Assembly (NCBI RefSeq): GCF_039539345.1
Contig: NZ_BAABCY010000012.1
Location: 15,349-79,348 of the forward strand
Direction of reading: 5' to 3'
DNA: 64,000 nt
Source of the DNA: Snuella lapsa
Lineage (GTDB): Bacteria > Bacteroidota > Bacteroidia > Flavobacteriales > Flavobacteriaceae
Below are positions 35,505 through 45,491 of the stretch, piece by piece. The notes beneath the pieces were generated by a model. That model saw only the letters and a list, made by a program, of their open reading frames with translations. It did not search any database and was not told the DNA's origin. The stretch's first letter is position 1. Each line of letters begins with the position of its first letter. The position numbers were made by a program, and so were the translations under genes.

Positions 35505-37163
35505 TTAATTAGGGCAATTTGTGTCGATTACAGAATTTCCCTCTAAGTTCCAACCAGAGTCAATGTCTATGCACAAATGATTTAAAGCTGTAACCGCTAC
35601 ATCTACTGTTCTTGGGGTATTATCGTAATTCTTTATAGTTTCTACAGTACTAACCTTAGCATCTTTCCATACTGTATTTGTCAATGTACCATCATATCCA
35701 TTAGGACTTGAATCTATGATATCTGTTCCCGATCCTTCATTAAGTTTCCAATGCAACAAAACATTGGCATATTTTGGATGGGTATTATCTAAAACTTTGC
35801 ATTTCCATTCCTGAATTTCAGACTCTTCTAACAAACTATTGTATAGTCTAACTTCTGCGACATATCCTTTGTACTTCCAATTAAAATTCCCATCTGCTCC
35901 TATGGTAAATGGTAAGTTGTTATCTATATTACCGATAGAAGCCATTGAGGCACTGCCCTTTATTACACCGTCTACATAAACTTTAAGCAAACCATCCCTA
36001 TCAAATGTCGCACTTAGTGTATGCCATTCATTGTCTGTTATTTCACCTGCATTGACATCTACTCTATTTGTACCGTCCCCAACGTTCACTTTAAAATTTC
36101 CATTACTTGGCAAAAATGAAAATACAAAGCCTTTATTGTAACCACTAGCCCAGTTCTTTTTACCCAAAACACCAACATCTCCAGGTAAAGACGACCTTAG
36201 CCTACACTCAATAGAAAAGTCTTGATTTTCTCCAAAATTAAAATCCGTATTGTGAGGGACTTCGGCATAGGCATTATCAAACCATAACTCGGTATCACTA
36301 TTTAAGCAGTTGTTTGCTGGTGGAATAGTTACTTGCTCTTCTGTCGCCTTAATTTCCTTATTCGGAATAGTATCGCCACTTGCTATAACAAAAATGGTTC
36401 GTTCTTCGTCTGATGGCCCGCTATGTGATGTCCCTAAACCTCCATGATCTGTACTCAACAGGATTAACCAATTTTCATTGTGGTAGTTATCTCTATTCTT
36501 TAAAACTGAAATCATAGTTCCTATTTGGGTATCTACCGTTTCAATCGCACTTATGTAATTTGGGTTGTCTGGTGTAAAACCTGTGCTATGACCCGCAAAA
36601 TCCACATTAGACAACTGAACGAACAATACTGTTGGATCATTATTGGTCAACTCATTTGCTACTGCATTTTTTACATCATCATCGGTATCTGAATTTATTA
36701 CCACATCTGCTTGTAAGGATGCCATATAATCGTTTATGGGATTCCACTGAACAATGGATACCGTTCTGTACCCTGGATTAGCTTGTTCTACATGTTTAAA
36801 AAAATGCGGGTACGCACCAAAGTTTGGGTCGGAATAGGAATTATTGGTTACGTTGTGCTTATCTTGCCACACACCACTTAACATTGAGGTCCATCCTGGA
36901 CCACTACTTGTTGTAAATAAACAACGTGCGTCTAAAGAATAAGTAGCATTCGAAATTAGTGCATCTACATTTGGCGTATTAGCAACCATTAAACCATCTG
37001 GACGACAGCCATCAATGCCAATTATAAGCACTTTATTCTTAACCACTTCTGGTTCTGGATCCGGATCAGTGATTTCTTCGCTATTGGTCGATCCAGAACA
37101 ACAAACAGTTATAAGGCAAACTGAGCTAATTAAAATAATATAGCCTATTTTTTTAATATTCAT
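35505..37163 (-). CDS. Phosphodiesterase/nucleotide-pyrophosphatase-type lipoprotein with LamG domain
   Basis: This 552-residue lipoprotein (Cys21 or Cys22 after an acidic spacer) has an alkaline-phosphatase-superfamily domain: GIDGCRPDG metal Asp, nucleophile region TSSGPGWTSML (probably Ser), LSNVDFAGHS with Asp and His ligands, and STDHGG. It resembles type I phosphodiesterase/nucleotide pyrophosphatase. A LamG/concanavalin-like domain follows (about 295-470), then a short Gly/Asn-rich tail. It lies in a SusCD locus downstream of a LamG lipoprotein, so a phosphodiester or phospho-glycan polymer is possible. A hairpin (37185-37223) separates it from the upstream gene. Confidence 0.83.
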   Translation of the reverse strand: MNIKKIGYIILISSVCLITVCCSGSTNSEEITDPDPEPEVVKNKVLIIGIDGCRPDGLMVANTPNVDALISNATYSLDARCLFTTSSGPGWTSMLSGVWQDKHNVTNNSYSDPNFGAYPHFFKHVEQANPGYRTVSIVQWNPINDYMASLQADVVINSDTDDDVKNAVANELTNNDPTVLFVQLSNVDFAGHSTGFTPDNPNYISAIETVDTQIGTMISVLKNRDNYHNENWLILLSTDHGGLGTSHSGPSDEERTIFVIASGDTIPNKEIKATEEQVTIPPANNCLNSDTELWFDNAYAEVPHNTDFNFGENQDFSIECRLRSSLPGDVGVLGKKNWASGYNKGFVFSFLPSNGNFKVNVGDGTNRVDVNAGEITDNEWHTLSATFDRDGLLKVYVDGVIKGSASMASIGNIDNNLPFTIGADGNFNWKYKGYVAEVRLYNSLLEESEIQEWKCKVLDNTHPKYANVLLHWKLNEGSGTDIIDSSPNGYDGTLTNTVWKDAKVSTVETIKNYDNTPRTVDVAVTALNHLCIDIDSGWNLEGNSVIDTNCPN

Positions 37164-37184
37164 GATTGCATATATTATGGTAGA

Positions 37185-37223
37185 ACACCCACCTTTAATA
37201 AGTAATTATTTAAAGATGGGTGT
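37185..37223 (-). terminator. Hairpin between the LamG lipoprotein and the phosphodiesterase
   Basis: ACACCCA (37185-37191) pairs with TGGGTGT (37217-37223), with an inner pairing of CTTTAA with TTAAAG. A weak T-run follows on the minus strand. It may partly end the susCD transcript or stabilise its 3' end. Confidence 0.5.
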
Positions 37224-37261
37224 CATTGATTCAAAATTAACTACTACTTCAAAAAGTATTT

Positions 37262-38416
37262 TTAAGGTACTGGCTGTCCTACGGGAGGTAAATCTTCGGT
37301 TACCCAGTTATTGTCAAAAGTTCTATTAAACAACATTACCTCGGTTACCTTAATTGGTACATCTTCACTACCATTATCTATAAAAAGTAAGACTTTAGAT
37401 AAATCAAACGTATGGTTAGGGTCATCCAAACCAGAACTACCAACTAAAATTCTTTGTCCATCAATATACGCCCTGTAATCGGCCTCACCAACCGTTACAA
37501 CAATTCTATGCCAGGTATCTGCTTGAATGGCTCCTCCTCCGGAACTTCCTACACCTCTACCCCATAACCCTCCTGAAGGACTTATATAAGTAGAACCATC
37601 TCCTGAAATATCGAGTCTCGTATGGAATAGGTTTGAATATGCTCCATAAGATGATGCAGGTACGCTAACATCGAAAACAAGGGTATAGTTATTCACCTTG
37701 CTCCCTCCTAAGGTAGCAGGTAAATTATGTATCAACTCAAAGTAGCTTCCACTTGCTGTAAGCACAGCTCCATCTCCTGAAGCCATTCCTGAAGTAGCAC
37801 TATGCGAACCCGATCCTCCATCTTTGTCCTTTGGCACTAAATCTGTACCAATTGTTGCCTTGCCTAAATTTGAAGTATCGTCGAACTCCCATTGCCCAAC
37901 AAGTATATCTGCTGCCGGAGGTAATGGTAGTACAGATGCCACTATAAAGAATGCTGTTCCAATAGAATCATCTGCATATACAATATTGAACTTTAAGGCT
38001 TTTGATGAGCCTGGCCCAATCTCAAGTTCAGCAAGAGAAGTAGTCATCGATAATTTAAACTTATCTCCTGAGGCCTCAGCAGAGGTAAAGTTTAAAAGAA
38101 TGTCTCCAGTTGAACCATCCATAATCTCAACACTATTAATCTGCTTTGAAAGAAACAAATTTAGAACAACTGGCTGCTCACCTTTAAATCGTTCTTCTTT
38201 TGTACGATCATATTTTAACTCATCTATTTCTGCTTGAGTATACGACAACCCCGTTTTAGGGTTTGGGTTATCGAAATAATGCTCAAAATTGGACAAATAC
38301 CTTTCATCGGCCCAACCTTGACCGTCATTACTATCGCAATTGGAGAGTACAACTGTACAAACAATTACAAAAAGTGGCACAAATAATCTTCTATGTATAT
38401 TTAAATATTTCTTCAT
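37262..38416 (-). CDS. SusCD-linked lipoprotein with DUF1735-like and LamG domains
   Basis: The longest frame starts at 38467 and overlaps susD. The methionines at 38419/38416 begin a proper lipoprotein signal (MKKYLNIHRR...SNC), so 38416 is preferred, leaving 13 bases after susD. An N-terminal domain (about 35-170) resembles the BT_3987/DUF1735 type found in surface glycan-binding proteins, and a LamG domain (about 175-385) follows. It probably binds the substrate at the cell surface alongside SusD. No catalytic motif is visible. Confidence 0.78.
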   Translation of the reverse strand: MKKYLNIHRRLFVPLFVIVCTVVLSNCDSNDGQGWADERYLSNFEHYFDNPNPKTGLSYTQAEIDELKYDRTKEERFKGEQPVVLNLFLSKQINSVEIMDGSTGDILLNFTSAEASGDKFKLSMTTSLAELEIGPGSSKALKFNIVYADDSIGTAFFIVASVLPLPPAADILVGQWEFDDTSNLGKATIGTDLVPKDKDGGSGSHSATSGMASGDGAVLTASGSYFELIHNLPATLGGSKVNNYTLVFDVSVPASSYGAYSNLFHTRLDISGDGSTYISPSGGLWGRGVGSSGGGAIQADTWHRIVVTVGEADYRAYIDGQRILVGSSGLDDPNHTFDLSKVLLFIDNGSEDVPIKVTEVMLFNRTFDNNWVTEDLPPVGQPVP

Positions 38417-38429
38417 CATTTTAAATAGT

Positions 38430-39938
38430 TTAATCTTTAACTTCCCAAATTTCAAAGTCAATATCATCTGAATCTACACCGAATTGCCTATTTAAGGCTT
38501 CTATATAATTATCTGTGTTATCGGAGTTTTCAGAACCAGGATAAGACCAGCGAATTGGATAACCGGGATCGGCTCCAACATTAAAACCAGAAAATGATAG
38601 GTCTGGCACTCCTGTCCTCCTAAAGTTAAAGAATGATTCATCGCCAGAGTTCTCTGCAAAGGCTATATACTTTTGCTCTAACAATCTTGTTAATCCAGCA
38701 TCTCCAGCAATATATTCAGAATCTGAATCGCTCAAAAAACTATTGATGTCCCCACTATCTACACCGTACCAATTCATAGAACCAGCAACGGCATTATCGT
38801 AATGTTCTTTTGCACTAACAGAAATCCAACCGCGATGTGCTGCTTCTGCTATGCAAAACTCTTGTTCCCAATAACTTATCCATACCCCAGGCTGTCCTAC
38901 ATAATTCCAGTACTTCTCTTCATTTGGTAAAGAAAGTTCCCCATCTAATCTTAGTGTAATGTTATCGGCTGGGCTTATGGTAGGGTCTGCACCAGTATAA
39001 GAATCTGGATTAGTGAAAACATCTGGATTACCTGGATCTGCATCAATAGATGCTTGTGTAGGATCTGCAACTACAAACAACCTTGGGTCTTCATATTCTT
39101 TTAACAAGTTGACATAGGTTGACGCATACACTACCGATTGTCTATAAACAGCTATATCTGGGTTATACGTTTGCTTAAAGTTGTCTTCATTTCTATAGGT
39201 TAACTCAGCATTATCTGCAATACTTTCCATTAAAGGATACTGGCTTGGATTATTAACTATTCTAGCAAAACGCCCTTTAACATCTAATTGGCTATCATTA
39301 GCCTTTTTGCTAAGAGAAATTAAAATTCGTAAGGTATAAGCATTGATAAGTTTTTGCCAATTACTTAATTGTCCATTAAAGTATGCATCTCCAGCCAAAT
39401 TATAACCTTGATTGTCTGCAATATAATCTCCCAATTCTAAGCTGGCTTCATCTAACATATCCAGCGCCCCTATGTATACCTGTTTTTGGGTATCGTAAAC
39501 TGGTCTAGGCACTTGTTGCCCCAACAAAGCTTGAGAAAAAGGAACATCTCCCATTCTTCTGGTCATTTCAATGTAAGCTCTTGCTGCATAAAACTTACCT
39601 AAAATTTTGTATATAGGTGCATTATTAGCATCTGCTGCTTCATTCATTTTTTCAATATTCCTTAAATCTGAGTAACCTCCAAAACTACCTCCAAATCCAC
39701 TACGGAAGTTGATATTGTATTCACTATCTGTAGACACCCATATGTGATACTGCATACGAATATAACTATCTGTAAAAGATGTTGTAACTCCAGGAGTCAA
39801 ACCAGTGAATAAAAGTGAGGGGGGAACTGATGTAGGGTTGTTTGGGTTTTCCCTTAACTCTTCATAATCCAAACAGCTATGTAAACTGCTTAATACAAAT
39901 ATTAGCAGTAATACCTTTATATATTTTATAGTTTTCAT
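38430..39938 (-). CDS. SusD/RagB-like outer-membrane lipoprotein (SusD-like_2 type)
   Basis: This 502-residue lipoprotein (Cys22 in LHSCLDYEELRENPNNPT) has helical repeats of the SusD fold and a C-terminal part typical of the SusD-like_2 group (YIAFAENSGDESFFNFRRTG). It is the lid and binding partner of the SusC channel, encoded 11 bases upstream. The substrate is unknown. No glycosidase is present in this locus. Confidence 0.88.
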   Translation of the reverse strand: MKTIKYIKVLLLIFVLSSLHSCLDYEELRENPNNPTSVPPSLLFTGLTPGVTTSFTDSYIRMQYHIWVSTDSEYNINFRSGFGGSFGGYSDLRNIEKMNEAADANNAPIYKILGKFYAARAYIEMTRRMGDVPFSQALLGQQVPRPVYDTQKQVYIGALDMLDEASLELGDYIADNQGYNLAGDAYFNGQLSNWQKLINAYTLRILISLSKKANDSQLDVKGRFARIVNNPSQYPLMESIADNAELTYRNEDNFKQTYNPDIAVYRQSVVYASTYVNLLKEYEDPRLFVVADPTQASIDADPGNPDVFTNPDSYTGADPTISPADNITLRLDGELSLPNEEKYWNYVGQPGVWISYWEQEFCIAEAAHRGWISVSAKEHYDNAVAGSMNWYGVDSGDINSFLSDSDSEYIAGDAGLTRLLEQKYIAFAENSGDESFFNFRRTGVPDLSFSGFNVGADPGYPIRWSYPGSENSDNTDNYIEALNRQFGVDSDDIDFEIWEVKD

Positions 39939-39949
39939 ATCCTCTTTTT

Positions 39950-42900
39950 TTAGAATTGTAAGTTTACGTTAAAACCAAATGACCTTTGCGATGGCTGCTG
40001 TAAATTGGTATCTCCTGTGCTAAGTGTATATGTATCTAAATCTCCATAGGTATCATCCTTAGTCCAGTAAAGTAAGTTTCTTCCAACTACTGATATTGAG
40101 GCTGCCTTAATAAACGTATTTTCTAACATCTTTCTTGGGAAGGTATAAGTAACACTAGCCTCTCTTAATTTCGCAAATGTTTTTTCGATAATATTACTTC
40201 TCCAATCTCCCATATAACCTTGTGCCCATTGTTGGTAATTTACTTTTGTTTCATTAGGAACAAATTCTCTGGTATCTTCAATTACATTGCCATCTGGATC
40301 CCATGTTACATCTCCCGAAACTACTTGCATACCCGGTATTAGCATGGTTCGAGCATCACCACCAGTTGCAAAGGCAATATTTGATAAATCTCTTTCTGGA
40401 TGCACAGATTCTGGGTGTGAACCTGAACGCCATAAATCACGCTCGTAACGATCAAAAGTGATACCTCCAAAACGTCCATCAATTAGAAAATTCATAGACC
40501 AATTTTTGTAACGAATGGTGTTATTAAAACTTGCCGTAAAATCAGGCTGGGTGTTTCCTAAGTCAATAGCTGGGGTACTTACTGGCAATCCATTTGGCCC
40601 AATAATTAACTGGCCATCTGCTGTACGATCCCATGTGTTCCACCAATAATGATTTAATTCTCCTCCTACAAAAGTCCTTCCTTCTCTTTCGGGTATGGTT
40701 CCATCTTCAAGTGGTGGTAAAGAAATTAAATAACGTGTATATTTATCCACATTGAATAGCATAGACCATTCAAAATCATCTGTCCTTACGGGCACAACAC
40801 TAATAGAGGCATCAAAACCACGTGTTTCGGTTTTTCTTCCATTTTGTAAAATCCCTGAATACCCTGAAGCGCTTGAAAAACTTTGTGTAAATATTTGAGG
40901 TCCAAAGGTGTTTTCGTAATAAGAGAAATCAATACCAAAACGTCCATTAAACAACTTTAATTCGGCACCATATTCAACAGAAGCGTTAAACTCAGGTCTT
41001 AGGTCTGGGTTCTCCAATCTACTTGGATACGAGGCCGTAGGTATGTTTCTCCATCGACCAGTACCAAATTCATTTGTAGCTTCGAATATGCCAAAATCGT
41101 CACCTACACTAGCATAGGCTGTTCTCACTTTTAAGAAACTTATAAAATCTGGCATTTCGAACGCATCACTTAATACCGCACTCATATAAACTGAAGGGTA
41201 AAAGAAACTATCGTTGCCTTTTATTAAAGTTGAACTTTTATCTATTCTTGCCGTAGCTCCAACAAAAAGTAAATTTTTATACGATAAATCAAAAGAGGCA
41301 TAACCACTATATACTCCTTTATAAGCCGTCGAACTATTAGGCGTTACTGGATCTACAGAATTTTGCAACGTAAATATCTCTGGAACAATTAATTGAGTTG
41401 TACTAGCGCTTTCGCTAACTGTTTTTAAATAGCGTTGGTTAGCACCTAAAGTAGCATCTATACCAAAATCACCATTAAAAAATTTCTGGTTATAGGATAA
41501 TAAGAAATCGGTATTGTTCTCAAAATATCTAGTATGGTTATATCTAAAGCGTCCTCCACGATCTGGAATATCATAATTATAAATATCTTTAGATATTTCC
41601 TCATTATTAGTAAGATCATAAGAATTTAATGTGGATCTTACATGTATATTTAAGTTATCTGAAAACTTATAATTAAACTTTAAATAGGTAAGGATATCGT
41701 TTTTTATCCAAGGCCGTTTCCATGCATGCGCCAAAGCATACGGGTTATTGAAACGCCATTTTTCAACGAAGTTTTGCGCTATCCCTTCTTTACCTTCTTG
41801 CCATACTTGTCTAAAGTTTCGAACATCATAATGTGCTCCACCCCATATCGTCAAGTTATATAGTGGCGATGTTGGCCCATAAACACCTCTAATTCTGTTA
41901 TCTGAATTTTGATGGTTAAATTGTAAAGAGCCATCTACCGAAGCTTTGTCTGATATATCTAAATGACCTGCTAAACGAATGGTATTAATATCCAACCGTT
42001 GTCCTGGAGTTGAAGCTTTTGAATACCTGTATGTATCAGAAATAGCGAAGTACCCACGCTCAAAATTACTTTGTACGGTAACATTATGTGTAGACACAAC
42101 ACCTACATCCATAAAATTCTTTAGGTTATCCTCTCCCCTAGATATCCAAGGTGTAGGAATTCTATATCCGGTTTCGGGATCTATAGGTGAGTCGAATTGT
42201 TCTATTAAACGTCCATCAAATTTAGGTCCCCAAATAGAGTGGTCTACATCATTTTGACCTCCCCCTAAGGTTAAGCCATCACCTCCAGCAATACCACCAC
42301 CGTAACGGTATATCCCATTATTTCCAGGTCCGTATTCGGTTTGAGCATGTGGAATTCTTAAAAAGCCCGTTTGAAAGGTATTGGAAGTGTTATAGGTAAT
42401 TACAGTTCCTTGCTTTCCCTTACCTGTTTTCATTGTTACTTGCAAAGCTCCATTTTTACCCAATGATCCATAAAGTGCTGATGCTGCAGCTCCCTTTAAA
42501 ACTGTTATGCTCTCGATATCGTCTGAAGACAGGTTCCAAAAATCACTATTGGGTTGCGGTACACCATCAACCACAATCAAAGGCCTTTCTCCCCTTAAGT
42601 AAATTTGTGGATCTGAAAAGAAATCTGCGCTATTGTTGGTTACAATTACACCTGCAACCTTACCTGTTAAACCTTCAACAAAACTGGGAGGCTGTGCTTT
42701 AGTTAAGGCTTCTCCTGCAACTTCTTGGGTAGCAAAACCTACCTTACGTCTTTCTTTTCTAATTCCTAATGCTGTTACAACAACCTCTTCTAATAGTGCT
42801 GCATCTTCCTTAAGTATAACATTAATTACATCATCATCACCAACAGTAATTTTTAATGTTTTCATCCCAATATAAGAGAATTCAAGGACATCTCCTTTAT

Positions 42901-43432
42901 TAGCATTAATGGTGTAATTACCATCAAAGTCTGTTTGTGCTCCTGTTGATGTACCTTCCTTAATTATATTAACTCCAGGTAAAGGCACATTACCTATATC
43001 GGTAACTGTTCCTGTAATTATCCTTTTTTGTTGATCTTGAACATCAACATAAACTGGTTCTTCTTCTTTCTCTTTTAGAACAATTGTATTACTATTGGTG
43101 AATTCAAAATTGAACACCTCGCTAACAAGGCTCTTTTTTAAAAGCTGGTTGGTTCCAATAACACCTTTTTTTAGAGGTACTTTAGGAAAGTCCTTAAACA
43201 TATCTATTTGATATATAAAGGTGTAATCTGTCTGATCCATTATAAGATCAAAAATTTCATCTACCGTTAATACTTTGTCCGTATTAATAATGATCTTCGT
43301 GTTTTGTGATAAGATATTACTAGGTGTAAAACTTAGTAGTGATGTGCAGAATAAGAATATAAAAGATCGCACCATAATAATTAGTAACTTCTTCTTAAAC
43401 AGAAAAAGAAGATAGGTTGATTTAATTTTCAT
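39950..43432 (-). CDS. SusC-like TonB-dependent transporter with N-terminal STN domain
   Basis: This 1160-residue outer-membrane transporter has a signal sequence, an STN/secretin-like domain (about 50-120, signalling to FecR), a carboxypeptidase-regulatory-like domain (about 135-215, GTVTDIGNVPLPGVNI), a plug with LEEVVVTALG and a beta-barrel ending NLQF. The STN domain and the adjacent FecR and ECF sigma genes indicate a transenvelope signal that induces the locus when substrate is bound. It is intact, unlike the SusC of the second locus. Signal start is ambiguous because several Met precede the hydrophobic part. Confidence 0.92.
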   Translation of the reverse strand: MKIKSTYLLFLFKKKLLIIMVRSFIFLFCTSLLSFTPSNILSQNTKIIINTDKVLTVDEIFDLIMDQTDYTFIYQIDMFKDFPKVPLKKGVIGTNQLLKKSLVSEVFNFEFTNSNTIVLKEKEEEPVYVDVQDQQKRIITGTVTDIGNVPLPGVNIIKEGTSTGAQTDFDGNYTINANKGDVLEFSYIGMKTLKITVGDDDVINVILKEDAALLEEVVVTALGIRKERRKVGFATQEVAGEALTKAQPPSFVEGLTGKVAGVIVTNNSADFFSDPQIYLRGERPLIVVDGVPQPNSDFWNLSSDDIESITVLKGAAASALYGSLGKNGALQVTMKTGKGKQGTVITYNTSNTFQTGFLRIPHAQTEYGPGNNGIYRYGGGIAGGDGLTLGGGQNDVDHSIWGPKFDGRLIEQFDSPIDPETGYRIPTPWISRGEDNLKNFMDVGVVSTHNVTVQSNFERGYFAISDTYRYSKASTPGQRLDINTIRLAGHLDISDKASVDGSLQFNHQNSDNRIRGVYGPTSPLYNLTIWGGAHYDVRNFRQVWQEGKEGIAQNFVEKWRFNNPYALAHAWKRPWIKNDILTYLKFNYKFSDNLNIHVRSTLNSYDLTNNEEISKDIYNYDIPDRGGRFRYNHTRYFENNTDFLLSYNQKFFNGDFGIDATLGANQRYLKTVSESASTTQLIVPEIFTLQNSVDPVTPNSSTAYKGVYSGYASFDLSYKNLLFVGATARIDKSSTLIKGNDSFFYPSVYMSAVLSDAFEMPDFISFLKVRTAYASVGDDFGIFEATNEFGTGRWRNIPTASYPSRLENPDLRPEFNASVEYGAELKLFNGRFGIDFSYYENTFGPQIFTQSFSSASGYSGILQNGRKTETRGFDASISVVPVRTDDFEWSMLFNVDKYTRYLISLPPLEDGTIPEREGRTFVGGELNHYWWNTWDRTADGQLIIGPNGLPVSTPAIDLGNTQPDFTASFNNTIRYKNWSMNFLIDGRFGGITFDRYERDLWRSGSHPESVHPERDLSNIAFATGGDARTMLIPGMQVVSGDVTWDPDGNVIEDTREFVPNETKVNYQQWAQGYMGDWRSNIIEKTFAKLREASVTYTFPRKMLENTFIKAASISVVGRNLLYWTKDDTYGDLDTYTLSTGDTNLQQPSQRSFGFNVNLQF

Positions 43433-43542
43433 AAATTTGCATGTTATTGATTGGTTAAATTTTTAATTAATTAGTAATTCTAAAAAAGAGGGGTAAAGCG
43501 TTTACTTTGGCGAGCTAATTCTTTGCACTCTCTTTTTGCTTT

Positions 43543-44742
43543 TTATTTAATAATTATCGTATTGTTTTTTATCTCATAGGCATTTATAAAATTTGTGTTT
43601 TTAATTATTGTTAGTATTTCTTCTAAATCTTGATTTTTACTTAACACACCTTTAAAAAGTATGTCTTCCATGCTCTTTTCAGCAAATACCATCTCTACAT
43701 CGTACCACCTTGACAATACTCTAGCAATTTCTTTTAAAGATTTGTTTTTAAAACTGAAAAAACCGTCACGCCATGATATTTCGGCTGCTACGTTAACTTT
43801 CGATATTTCAACAGCTTTAGTTTCCTTATTTAAAACAGATTGTTGACTAGGTTTTAGTGCTTTCTTTTGGATTTCATTATCCAAAACTACTTTCCCCTCA
43901 ACCAAGGTCGTATAGACATAAGCTTCATCTTGATATGCCTTAACATTAAATTCTGTTCCTAAAACCTCGATTTCTTGTTCTCCTGTAAGCACCTTAAATA
44001 CGGCTCCTTCATGATCTGTGCTTGGAGACACATCAAAATACGCTTCTCCATATACCAATTCTACACTTCTAGTTTCTCCTTTAACAAAAAACTTAGGATA
44101 TTTTAATTGTGACTCCGAATTTAGCCAGACTTTTGTCCCATCTTCCAACGCAACAAAAAACTGACCTCCTCTTGGTATTGTTAGGTAATTGTAAACTACT
44201 TTGGAAAGCCCTTCTTTATTGCTATTTACTGCCTCGTAAACAATTTTTTCTCCATTACTTTTTACATTGGAATTTGAGTAGGATTGTCCTTCTTCCAGAA
44301 TAACATTAGAGCCATCCTCAAGAGTTAGTGTTGCCTTGTCCGTTCCTATCTTTATTATACTATTGGTTACAGAAACCTCTTGTCGTTCTATAGGTGCATC
44401 TCCTTCTTTATTTATAAATAAAAATACAGCAAGTAATAATACAACACTTGCAGCCACCGCATACCTAAACCAAGGTTTAATACTTCTTGTCGTATTATTC
44501 TCCTTTAACTTATTGGAATACTCCTGTTCCCTTAACTGTGCTATGGATTCAGGGAATTGTATCTTGCTCTTAATCTTTATCCAATCGGCTTCACTCCTAC
44601 TTGAAGCTGTAAGAACCCAAGCTTTTTTTAATTGAATGAACAATTCTTTATTTTCAGATGAGGCCTCGACCCATTGAAATAAAATGGTTGCTTCCTCTTC
44701 GGAAGCATTATTTGAAAGGTATTTAAATATTAGGTTATCCAT
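43543..44742 (-). CDS. FecR-type anti-sigma factor
   Basis: The open frame reaches 44775, but ATG at 44742 (MDNLIFKY) fits the family start. The protein has an N-terminal cytoplasmic anti-sigma part, a membrane helix near residue 110 of the long reading, a FecR domain (LTLEDGSNVILEEG to EVLGTEFNVKAY) and a C-terminal DUF4974 domain. It should hold the ECF sigma factor encoded upstream until signalled by the STN domain of SusC. Confidence 0.9.
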   Translation of the reverse strand: MDNLIFKYLSNNASEEEATILFQWVEASSENKELFIQLKKAWVLTASSRSEADWIKIKSKIQFPESIAQLREQEYSNKLKENNTTRSIKPWFRYAVAASVVLLLAVFLFINKEGDAPIERQEVSVTNSIIKIGTDKATLTLEDGSNVILEEGQSYSNSNVKSNGEKIVYEAVNSNKEGLSKVVYNYLTIPRGGQFFVALEDGTKVWLNSESQLKYPKFFVKGETRSVELVYGEAYFDVSPSTDHEGAVFKVLTGEQEIEVLGTEFNVKAYQDEAYVYTTLVEGKVVLDNEIQKKALKPSQQSVLNKETKAVEISKVNVAAEISWRDGFFSFKNKSLKEIARVLSRWYDVEMVFAEKSMEDILFKGVLSKNQDLEEILTIIKNTNFINAYEIKNNTIIIK

Positions 44743-44814
44743 TAAACGAGTTTTTCGCGTCATTAGTTTGTACACCTCAAACTCTGAATACCCTATATTA
44801 AAAGTTTATTTTTT

Positions 44815-45420
44815 TTATGAATTATTGAAAACGATAACAAAAAACACCGATAAATAGTGTGCTAACTTCAAATTGAGTTCCTTGGTAGCCCGTGTCATAT
44901 TAGCTTCTACCGCCTTAACGGAAACCCCTAGTTCTTCTGCTATTTCCTTATTTTTTTTATTTTCTATTCGACGTTTTATAAAAACCTCTCTACAGCGTTC
45001 TGGCAAATCCTGAATAGCCTTATCTATTGTTTCTTTTAATTCGGTAAGATTCATGGAATCAAAATTCAACGCATGTAAGACCTCTTGGCTTAACTGTCTT
45101 TCTTTTTCCTGTAATTTAAAATCCCTATACTTAGAAACAACTTTATTATGTCTAATTAGATTCAAACAATTTGACTTAGCAGCCGTATAAAGGAATGCAG
45201 GTATACCTGTTTTTTTACTTATCTTTTCCTTATTAAGCCACAATTTAATAAAAGCCTCCTGAGCAACACTTTTGGCCTTATCTTCATCGTGTAAAAACTG
45301 CACACAAAAACCAACAATGTTATTGTAGTATTTGTCAAAATAAAATTTAAAAGCTACCCCATCTCCCCGTTTAAAACGGAGAAACACAGATTCTCTAGCA
45401 GATAAGACTCTCTCTGTCAT
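44815..45420 (-). CDS. ECF RNA polymerase sigma factor (FecI-type)
   Basis: This 201-residue sigma factor has region 2 (FYFDKYYNNIVGFCVQF...AFIKLW) and region 4 (LPERCREVFIKRRIENKKNKEIAEELGVSVKAVE). It is the first gene of the sigma/FecR/SusC/SusD locus and probably drives the SusC promoter. It ends with a hydrophobic tail (HYLSVFFVIVF), common among Bacteroidota relatives. Confidence 0.92.
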   Translation of the reverse strand: MTERVLSARESVFLRFKRGDGVAFKFYFDKYYNNIVGFCVQFLHDEDKAKSVAQEAFIKLWLNKEKISKKTGIPAFLYTAAKSNCLNLIRHNKVVSKYRDFKLQEKERQLSQEVLHALNFDSMNLTELKETIDKAIQDLPERCREVFIKRRIENKKNKEIAEELGVSVKAVEANMTRATKELNLKLAHYLSVFFVIVFNNS

Positions 45421-45491
45421 GTTTAACCCTCAAGTAACTAATTTAAATATATAAAAAATTCACGGCTTTAACTAATTGCATTTAAAATTAA

